DNA of 64,000 nucleotides from Thauera chlorobenzoica (GTDB lineage: Bacteria > Pseudomonadota > Gammaproteobacteria > Burkholderiales > Rhodocyclaceae): contig NZ_CP018839.1 of the NCBI RefSeq assembly GCF_001922305.1, positions 372,001 to 436,000 on the forward strand. The letters run 5' to 3'. The notes below the pieces were generated by a model. That model ran no database searches and was not told where the DNA came from. It worked only from the letters and a program-made list of their open reading frames with translations. This document shows, piece by piece, positions 58,559-64,000 of the stretch (position 1 is the first letter of the stretch; each line of letters begins with the position of its first letter). The translations under genes and the position numbers were made by a program.

Positions 58559-58964
58559 TGTGCACGCGGACGGTGCGCCGGTGCGCGACCTGCAGCCAGT
58601 GGTGCTGGCCGGCTACGCGGCGCTGCTGCGACACTGCGCGCAGATGCTGGCGGCGGCACGCGCCGACGACTGGGCGCGGCTGCTCGCCTACGAGTCGGCC
58701 TACGTCGATACCGTTGAGCGCCTCGGCCACATCGAGGCCGGGCTGAACCTGGACGCCGCGGGACAGCAGAGCAAGGCCGAGCTGCTCGAGCGCATCCTCG
58801 AGCACGATTTCGAGATCCGCGAACGCCTGCTTGCCCGCCGCGAAGAGCTCGGGCGCCTGATCTCGGCGGCCGAGCGCGGCCACGTCGCCGGGCGTGCCTA
58901 CCGCAGCCAGCAGCCATTGGCGCTGCCCGAGGAGTACGCGGAGCCGCTGCCCGGGATGCCGTGA
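58551..58964 (+). CDS. fliT: Flagellar protein FliT
   Basis: A 137-residue helical protein in the fliD-fliS-fliT order. FliT chaperones FliD and in enteric bacteria inhibits FlhDC. Support is positional plus the family pattern of helices (VLAGYAALLRHCAQMLAAARADDWARLLAYESAYVDTVERL); the family is poorly conserved. It overlaps fliS by 8 bp and the next gene by 4 bp. Confidence 0.82.
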   Translation: MASVHADGAPVRDLQPVVLAGYAALLRHCAQMLAAARADDWARLLAYESAYVDTVERLGHIEAGLNLDAAGQQSKAELLERILEHDFEIRERLLARREELGRLISAAERGHVAGRAYRSQQPLALPEEYAEPLPGMP

Positions 58965-60325
58965 GCGGTATCAACCCCCTGCTCGACACCCTGCTTCACC
59001 ACGTACTGGGGAAGCGGGTCGATACTGCACTGCCCGCCCCGCTCAATCAGGCCGTCGGCCCGCCCGGACCGATCGAGGCGCTGCGCGCGATCCATGGCGA
59101 TGCCGGCGTCGATGGGCGCAAGGCCGACACCCTGGCGCGCCCCGGGCAGCGTGCCGAAGGCGCCGAAGCCGGCGCCGCCGCGCAGCGCGAAGGCGCCCGC
59201 GGCGCGGGGGCGGAGGCGGCGCCGGCGAACGCTTCTGCGCGGGTGCATTTCAGTCCCTCGGCGCGCGTGATCGCCGAGCTGCTGTCCCACTACCCCGCCG
59301 CGCCTTCGGCGCTGCGTCCGGCGGCTCCGCTGCTGGGCGCCGGTGAAGCCGACCCCGCCGTGCTCGCCGGCCGCTTCGAGCAGGGCGTGCGTGATAGCGG
59401 CCTGTTCTACGAAAGCCACCTCGCGCGCTGGTACCAGGGGCGCCTGCCGGTCGCCCAGTTGTTGAGCGAACCCCAGATGGCAGGGCGCCCGCCGCCGGTC
59501 CTGGCGCCATCCGCCGCGGCTGCGGGTGCCGGGGCTGCCGCGAGTGCCGCGAGTGCCGCGCCGGGCGCCGGTACGCCACCGGTTCCACTACCCCTGCCCA
59601 TGCCGCCGTTCGCCCCAGGGGCGCCATCCACGCCGTTTTCGCCACCTTCCGGTGAAGGCCGCGGGGAAACCGCCGCCGCCGGCACCCCGCTTGCGCGGCC
59701 GAGCGCGGCCGAAGCGCAGCCGGCCGAGGCGGCTTTGACTTCCTCCAATAAAATTGATAAAAGTCGTAACGGTTTGCAAATTTATCAGCGACTATCGCCC
59801 CTGCCGCTTGCCTCGGCCGGAGACGCTGCACCGGAAGCGGCGCGGGCGGGGTCCGAGGTCGAACCCGCGCCGCCGCGGGTCGCCGTGGAAGAAGGCTTGC
59901 AGGCGCTGGTGCGGCATCAGCTCGAGCTCCTGGCGACGCCGGTGCTGCGCTGGGAAGGCGAGGCCTGGAGCGGGTTGTTCGTCGTCCTCGCGCTGGCGCT
60001 GCCGCAACTCGAAGACCGCTCCGGGGCGCGCGATGGCGCTGGTGGGCAGGAGGGCGGCGAGGAAGGCGGGCAGGAGTGGCACGCCGAAATCGGCCTCGAT
60101 GTCGCCGGGCTGGGGGCGCTGGAGGTGTCGCTGAGCTTGCGCGAGCGTGCGCTCGCGTTGCGTCTGAGCGCAGCCGATGCCGGTGTGCGCAGCCGTCTTG
60201 AAGAAGGCCTCGGGGCATTGCGCAGCCGTCTCGAAGCGTTCGGTTTCGATGCGCTTGAGCTCGCCGTCGATGAAGGGGGCGAGGACATGGGCGAGGGCCG
60301 GGGAGTGGATGGCGATGGGCGCTGA
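58961..60325 (+). CDS. Second FliK-like flagellar hook-length control protein
   Basis: A 454-residue protein starting at a GTG that overlaps the fliT stop. The first two thirds are Ala/Pro/Gly-rich and probably disordered. The C-terminal part (about residues 365-440: EIGLDVAGLGALEVSLSLRERALALRLSAADAGVRSRLEEGLGALRSRLEAFGF) matches the FliK C-terminal domain pattern. In other bacteria a gene at this position next to the mini-FlhB is annotated as a FliK paralogue. It contains a strikingly AT-rich patch (59743-59797, encoding SNKIDKSRNGLQIYQR) unlike anything else in the gene. Confidence 0.75.
   Translation: MSGINPLLDTLLHHVLGKRVDTALPAPLNQAVGPPGPIEALRAIHGDAGVDGRKADTLARPGQRAEGAEAGAAAQREGARGAGAEAAPANASARVHFSPSARVIAELLSHYPAAPSALRPAAPLLGAGEADPAVLAGRFEQGVRDSGLFYESHLARWYQGRLPVAQLLSEPQMAGRPPPVLAPSAAAAGAGAAASAASAAPGAGTPPVPLPLPMPPFAPGAPSTPFSPPSGEGRGETAAAGTPLARPSAAEAQPAEAALTSSNKIDKSRNGLQIYQRLSPLPLASAGDAAPEAARAGSEVEPAPPRVAVEEGLQALVRHQLELLATPVLRWEGEAWSGLFVVLALALPQLEDRSGARDGAGGQEGGEEGGQEWHAEIGLDVAGLGALEVSLSLRERALALRLSAADAGVRSRLEEGLGALRSRLEAFGFDALELAVDEGGEDMGEGRGVDGDGR
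59755..59787. promoter_or_regulatory. AT-rich inverted repeat inside the fliK-like gene
   Basis: TGATAAA (59755-59761) and TTTATCA (59781-59787) enclose 19 bases in a stretch of low G+C within a very G+C-rich gene. It could be an internal regulatory site for the downstream mini-flhB/flhDC genes, about 0.9 kb ahead of flhD; speculative. Confidence 0.35.
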
Positions 60326-60623
60326 GCAGGGCGCGCGCCGGCAGGCGGTGGCGTTGGCCTATCGTGAGGGCGACAGTGCGCCGCGGGTGGTGGCGCGCGG
60401 TTACGGCGAAATGGCCGAGCGCATCATCGCCGAGGCGCGCCGTTGCGGCATCCATGTCCACGACGCGCCCGAGCTGGTGGCGCTGCTGATGCAGATCGAT
60501 GTGGACGAGACGATTCCGCCGGCCTTCTATCAGGTGGTGGCGGAACTTCTGGTTTGGGTGCGAGGGCTGGCAGCGGTGGAGGCGGACGGAGATCCGCAGT
60601 CGCTGCAGCCGTTGCGAAAATGA
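60315..60623 (+). CDS. FlhB C-terminal-like protein (EscU/YscU/HrcU switch family)
   Basis: A 102-residue protein that resembles only the cytoplasmic end of FlhB: RRQAVALAYREGDSAPRVVARGYGEMAERIIAEARRCGIHVHDAPELVALLMQIDVDETIPPAFYQVVAELLVWV, the part after the NPTH autocleavage site. It has no membrane helices. Such FlhX/YlqH-like proteins can partly replace the FlhB C-terminal subdomain. GGGGAG lies 9 bases before the ATG at 60315; an ATG at 60309 is also possible. It overlaps the FliK-like gene, suggesting a joint role in export switching. Confidence 0.85.
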   Translation: MGAEQGARRQAVALAYREGDSAPRVVARGYGEMAERIIAEARRCGIHVHDAPELVALLMQIDVDETIPPAFYQVVAELLVWVRGLAAVEADGDPQSLQPLRK

Positions 60624-60710
60624 TGCTCCAGGGCCGGCGTGCGGGCGGGTTCGGCGCCCTGGGACCCTGCCGAAAATGCATGGATACAACCGGAAGCAGT
60701 GCTGGTAAAG

Positions 60711-61028
60711 ATGAAGAACGAACAGTTCGGAGAGGAAGTCGAGGAGCTTAATCTCCTGTACCTGCTGCTTGCCCAGCGCATGTTGATGCAAGACCGGGCA
60801 AGTGCGAAGTTCCGCTTGAAGATCGACGATGCCCTGGCCGATGCGCTGCTGGCGCTCAGGCCGCGCCAGGTGCGTCAGCTTGCGGCCTGCAATCAGCTCT
60901 TGTTCCGGCTGGTCTTCGACGACGCGGAGCGTTTCAAGGCGCTGGTCGAGAACCGTCGGCTGGAAGGGCTGACCGGGGTGCATGCGGCGATCGTGCTCGC
61001 TTCGGAAGGCGAGGACGACGCGCAATGA
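60711..61028 (+). CDS. flhD: Flagellar transcriptional regulator FlhD
   Basis: A 105-residue partner of FlhC in the master activator. [35 protein letters not shown] and [26 protein letters not shown] are the FlhD signatures. I chose the ATG at 60711 (MKNEQF) because the frame upstream is not conserved in character. It overlaps flhC by 4 bp. Confidence 0.93.
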   Translation: MKNEQFGEEVEELNLLYLLLAQRMLMQDRASAKFRLKIDDALADALLALRPRQVRQLAACNQLLFRLVFDDAERFKALVENRRLEGLTGVHAAIVLASEGEDDAQ

Positions 61029-61606
61029 GCGAAAAGAGCCTGGTGGCCGAGCTGGCCGAGATCAACCTCGCGGTCGAGCTGATCGAGCTGGGGGCGCGGC
61101 TGCACGTACTCGAAGCGGAGACGGCGCTCAGCCGCACGCGGCTGATCCGCTTCTACAAGGAAATCCGCGGGGTGTCGCCGCCCAAGGGGATGCTGCCGTT
61201 TTCCACCGACTGGTTCGTCACCTGGCAGCCCAACATCCATTCGTCGCTGTTCTACAACACCTACCTGCGCCTGCGCGAAGACCCCGGCTGTGAGCGCATG
61301 GATGCGTTCGTGAAAGCGTTCCGCCTGTACCGCGAGTTCGTCGACCGCGACGGCGAGCAGGCCGTCCTGGGGCTGACGCGGGCGTGGACGCTGGTGCGCT
61401 TTTTCGAAAGCGGGATGCTGCAGCGGTCGCGCTGCACGCGCTGCGGCGGGAAGTTCGTCGCCCACGCCCATGCCCCGGCGCACGACTACGTCTGCGGTCT
61501 GTGCCAGCCGCCGTCGCGCGCCGGCAAGGGGGCGTCGTCGCACGCCGCGGGCCGGCGCTCGGAACTGCGCCTGGCCGCCGCATACGGCGGGCCGGCGACT
61601 GTCTGA
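61025..61606 (+). CDS. flhC: Flagellar transcriptional regulator FlhC
   Basis: A 193-residue DNA-binding subunit of FlhD4C2. The zinc site is complete: Cys137, Cys140, Cys157 and Cys160 (CTRC...CGLC). Other family segments are [31 protein letters not shown] and [13 protein letters not shown]. It should activate the basal-body operons in this window. It is followed by the sigma-28 promoter of motAB. Confidence 0.96.
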   Translation: MSEKSLVAELAEINLAVELIELGARLHVLEAETALSRTRLIRFYKEIRGVSPPKGMLPFSTDWFVTWQPNIHSSLFYNTYLRLREDPGCERMDAFVKAFRLYREFVDRDGEQAVLGLTRAWTLVRFFESGMLQRSRCTRCGGKFVAHAHAPAHDYVCGLCQPPSRAGKGASSHAAGRRSELRLAAAYGGPATV

Positions 61607-61666
61607 GCGGCGGTGGGGCGCGCCCCGTCACGGCGCGGCGGGCGTCTGCGCCGCGCTCGGCAGGGC

Positions 61667-61693
61667 TAAAGTTTCGCCGCCCGCGGCCGATTA
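61667..61693 (+). promoter_or_regulatory. Sigma-28 (FliA) promoter of motAB (and che genes)
   Basis: TAAAGTTT, 11 bases, GCCGATTA: 15 of 16 consensus positions, the best FliA promoter in the window, 43 bp before motA. Confidence 0.93.
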
Positions 61694-61736
61694 AATCCGC
61701 AATTCCTTTTCAGATCTTCATCCCCGGGGCCCTGCA

Positions 61737-62609
61737 GTGCTGATACCTCTCGGCTATATCGTCGTCATCGCCTCGGTTTTCGGCGGGTTCGTGCTCTCCG
61801 GCGGCAGCCTCGGGCCGCTGTTCCAGCCCACCGAAGTGCTGATGATCGTCGGCGCGGGCGTGGGCGCCTTCATCGCCGCCAACAACGGCAAGGCGATCCG
61901 CGCCACCTTCCGCAGCTTTTCCACGCTGCGCCGCAGCGCCGGGTACAACAAGGCCATGTACATGGAGCTGATGGCGCTCCTGTACCAGCTGCTGAGCAAG
62001 ATCCGCCGCGAGGGCATGCTCGGCATCGAGCGCGACATCGACAATCCCGCGGAGAGCGCGCTCTTTTCGCAGTATCCGAAGGTGATCGAAGACCCGATGA
62101 TCGTCGGTTTCCTGACCGACTACCTGCGCCTGATGGTGAGCGGCGGAATGAACCCGCACGAACTCGACGAGCTGATGCTGCACGAGATCGAGGGCTTCGA
62201 GCACGAGGCCCATGTTCCCGCCAATGCGCTCGCCCGGGTCGGCGACGCGATGCCGGCATTCGGCATCGTCGCCGCGGTGATGGGGGTGGTGAAAGCCCTG
62301 AGCACGGCCGATGCGCCGCCCGACCAGATGGGGCAGATGATCGCCCACGCCCTGGTCGGCACCTTCCTCGGCATCCTGATGGGCTACGGCTTCGTCAATC
62401 CGGTGGCGAACCGCATCGAGCGCCAGGTCGCCGAGGCGGTGAAGATGCTGCAGTGCATCCGGGTGACGCTGCTCGCCAGCCTCAATGGCTACGCGCCGCC
62501 GATCGCGGTCGAGTTCGGGCGCAAGACGCTCGATTCGAGCGAGCGTCCCGATTTCGCTGAACTCGAAGCCCACGTGCGGGGCCCGCGGGCCGAGTCGGGG
62601 AACGCATGA
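61737..62609 (+). CDS. motA: Flagellar motor stator protein MotA
   Basis: A 290-residue proton-channel subunit with four membrane helices. The family segments are GGSLGPLFQPTEVLMIVGAGVGAFIAANN, VGDAMPAFGIVAAVMGVVKAL (conserved Pro of helix 3) and GTFLGILMGYGFVNPVANRIERQ (conserved Pro of helix 4). It starts with GTG at 61737. It overlaps motB by 4 bp. Confidence 0.97.
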   Translation: MLIPLGYIVVIASVFGGFVLSGGSLGPLFQPTEVLMIVGAGVGAFIAANNGKAIRATFRSFSTLRRSAGYNKAMYMELMALLYQLLSKIRREGMLGIERDIDNPAESALFSQYPKVIEDPMIVGFLTDYLRLMVSGGMNPHELDELMLHEIEGFEHEAHVPANALARVGDAMPAFGIVAAVMGVVKALSTADAPPDQMGQMIAHALVGTFLGILMGYGFVNPVANRIERQVAEAVKMLQCIRVTLLASLNGYAPPIAVEFGRKTLDSSERPDFAELEAHVRGPRAESGNA

Positions 62610-63571
62610 GCGCCCGTGGCGCGGGCGACCAGCGGCCGGTGATCATCGTCCGCCGCAAGAAGGTGGTGCATGGCCACCATGGCGGCAGCTGGAAGATCGC
62701 CCTGGCCGACTTCATGACGGCGCTGATGGCGCTGTTCCTGGTGATGTGGATCATCTCCAACGCCGGCCAGAAGGAGCGCGAGGCGGTGGCGGAATATTTC
62801 CGCACGCCCTTGCTGGTGTCGCTGACCGGCGGCGAACGCCAGGGCACGAGCGCGAACGTGATCCCGGGCGGCGGCCCCGATCCCGCGCACGCCGAAGGCG
62901 AGCGCCAGCGCATCGACCCGCTGAGCCAGACGCGGCCCACCGAGATCCAGCGGCGTGCGCTGCAGAACCTGCAGCAGCGCATCATCAATGCCGTCGAGGC
63001 CAGCCCGCAGCTGCGCGAGCTGCGCATCCAGATGCGCTTCGACGTGACCCGCGAAGGCTTGCGCGTCCAGCTCGTCGATACCGACGCGCGGCCGATGTTC
63101 GATCTGGCCAGCGACCGCGTCGCCCCCTACATGCGCGATCTGCTGCACCTGCTCGCCCCCCTGCTCAACGAGCTGCCCAACGACCTCAGCATCGGCGGCC
63201 ATACCGACGGCCTGCAATACGTCGATGGGGTGCGCGGCGTCGGCAACTGGGAGCTGTCGGCCGGACGCGCCAACGCGACCCGGCGCGAGCTCGTCGCCGG
63301 CGGGCTGGATGCCGACAAGCTGCTGCGCGTGTCCGGTTTCGCCGACCGCGTGCCGCTGCCCTCGACCACCACGGTCGATCCGGCAAACCGGCGCATCGAG
63401 GTGGTGGTGCTGTTCGACGAAGTGGCCGAGCGCATCCGCCGTCCGGTGGACGCGGTCGATGGCTTCGGCCGCCCGCTCGAAGCACCGGCCGCTCCGGCAG
63501 GGGCTGAGGCCGGCGTGCAGGGCGCGCCCCAGGGGGCGAGCGGTGGGGTGCCAGGCGTGCCGGCGGACTGA
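62606..63571 (+). CDS. motB: Flagellar motor stator protein MotB
   Basis: A 321-residue stator subunit. The single membrane helix carries the proton-binding Asp35 (ALADFMTALMALFLVMWII). The periplasmic OmpA-like domain anchors to peptidoglycan (LSIGGHTDGLQYVDGVRGVGNWELSAGRANATRREL). The plug region is at about residues 53-65. The last 35 residues are Ala/Gly-rich. Confidence 0.97.
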   Translation: MSARGAGDQRPVIIVRRKKVVHGHHGGSWKIALADFMTALMALFLVMWIISNAGQKEREAVAEYFRTPLLVSLTGGERQGTSANVIPGGGPDPAHAEGERQRIDPLSQTRPTEIQRRALQNLQQRIINAVEASPQLRELRIQMRFDVTREGLRVQLVDTDARPMFDLASDRVAPYMRDLLHLLAPLLNELPNDLSIGGHTDGLQYVDGVRGVGNWELSAGRANATRRELVAGGLDADKLLRVSGFADRVPLPSTTTVDPANRRIEVVVLFDEVAERIRRPVDAVDGFGRPLEAPAAPAGAEAGVQGAPQGASGGVPGVPAD

Positions 63572-63629
63572 GCGGGCGGCGCCGGGGTGACGAGGCATAG
63601 GGCATTGGACTACGCGATGGGGTACGGCC

Positions 63630-64000
63630 ATGGACATCAGTGAATTTCTCGACTCCTTCTTCGAGGAGGCGGTGGAACTGCTCGCCGACATGGAGGGGCA
63701 TCTGCTCGAGCTCGACTGCAGCGCGCCCGATCCCGAGCAGCTGAATGCGATCTTCCGCGCGGCGCATTCGATCAAGGGCGGCGCCGGCGCGTTCGGTTTT
63801 CAGCGCCTGCAGGAAACCACCCACATTTTCGAGAACCTGCTCGACCATGCCCGGCGCGGCGAGCTGACGCTGCGCAAGGACATCGTCGACCTCTTTCTGG
63901 AAACCAAGGACATGCTTCAAGATCAGCTGGAAGCCTATCGCAGCGGCGGAGAGCCCGACCAGGCCGCCTTCGAGCGCATCTGCCGCGTCTTGCAGCAGCT
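63630..64000 (+). CDS. cheA: Chemotaxis histidine kinase CheA (5' part)
   Basis: The first 123 residues are visible and the gene runs off the right edge. This is the Hpt (P1) domain: MDISEFLDSFFEEAVELLADMEGHLLELD and IFRAAHSIKGGAGAFGF, with His46 as the phosphorylation site. It follows motB by 58 bp, the usual motAB-cheA order, and is probably on the same sigma-28 transcript. Confidence 0.95.
   Translation, partial: MDISEFLDSFFEEAVELLADMEGHLLELDCSAPDPEQLNAIFRAAHSIKGGAGAFGFQRLQETTHIFENLLDHARRGELTLRKDIVDLFLETKDMLQDQLEAYRSGGEPDQAAFERICRVLQQ

Noticed and set aside
1..64000. tRNA or rRNA genes
   Set aside because: No cloverleaf-like T-loop/CCA segments or rRNA motifs were seen in any intergenic stretch.

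Overview
The window is high-G+C DNA of a motile Gram-negative bacterium. Flagellar gene content and order, an FlhDC master regulator, FliA-type (sigma-28) promoters and an H/P/L/MS-ring set of flagellar proteins all point to a betaproteobacterium. Rhodocyclales/Zoogloeaceae (Thauera/Azoarcus-like) is my best guess; this is inference from gene content, not a database match.

Layout. 1-4.9 kb: end of a PTS EIIA gene (minus), then a BCCT osmolyte transporter, a cNMP/CBS/DUF294 nucleotidyltransferase-like protein and a DEDDh exonuclease. 4.9-17.4 kb: flgN, flgM and flgA on the minus strand and flgBCDEFGHIJKL on the plus strand (rod, hook, P and L rings, hook-filament junction). 17.4-29.3 kb: fliRQPONMLKJIHGF on the minus strand with fliE divergent on the plus strand (MS ring, switch, export apparatus). 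29.3-31.8 kb: a FlaG-like protein and a NIT-domain chemoreceptor with its own sigma-28 promoter.

31.8-41.9 kb is an accessory island of small toxin-antitoxin (TA) loci: seven loci, four of them damaged. The spacers are mosaics of short palindromic repeats and displaced gene ends. An IS66 element (33355-35787, 8-bp target duplication) has split a vapC toxin gene. 41.9-48.8 kb is the filament module: fliC with a good sigma-28 promoter and a terminator, a four-domain TPR/OGT-like/FkbM-like/methyltransferase protein, a second small methyltransferase and UDP-glucose dehydrogenase. 48.8-54.7 kb is a second accessory island: a broken TA fusion, an Rpn/PD-(D/E)XK nuclease with two displaced copies of its 3' end, three TA pairs and an IS5-type element. 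54.7-64 kb returns to motility: a PilZ/HD-GYP fusion, fliD, fliS, fliT, a second FliK-like protein, a mini-FlhB, flhDC, motAB and the start of cheA.

How it works together. FlhDC would switch on the basal-body operons. FlgM holds FliA until the hook is complete. FliA then reads the promoters I see in front of flgMN, flgKL, the NIT chemoreceptor, fliC, fliD and motAB. The enzymes beside fliC probably decorate flagellin. Accessory DNA has invaded only the borders of the filament module, so fliC and its modification genes lie between two TA-rich islands.
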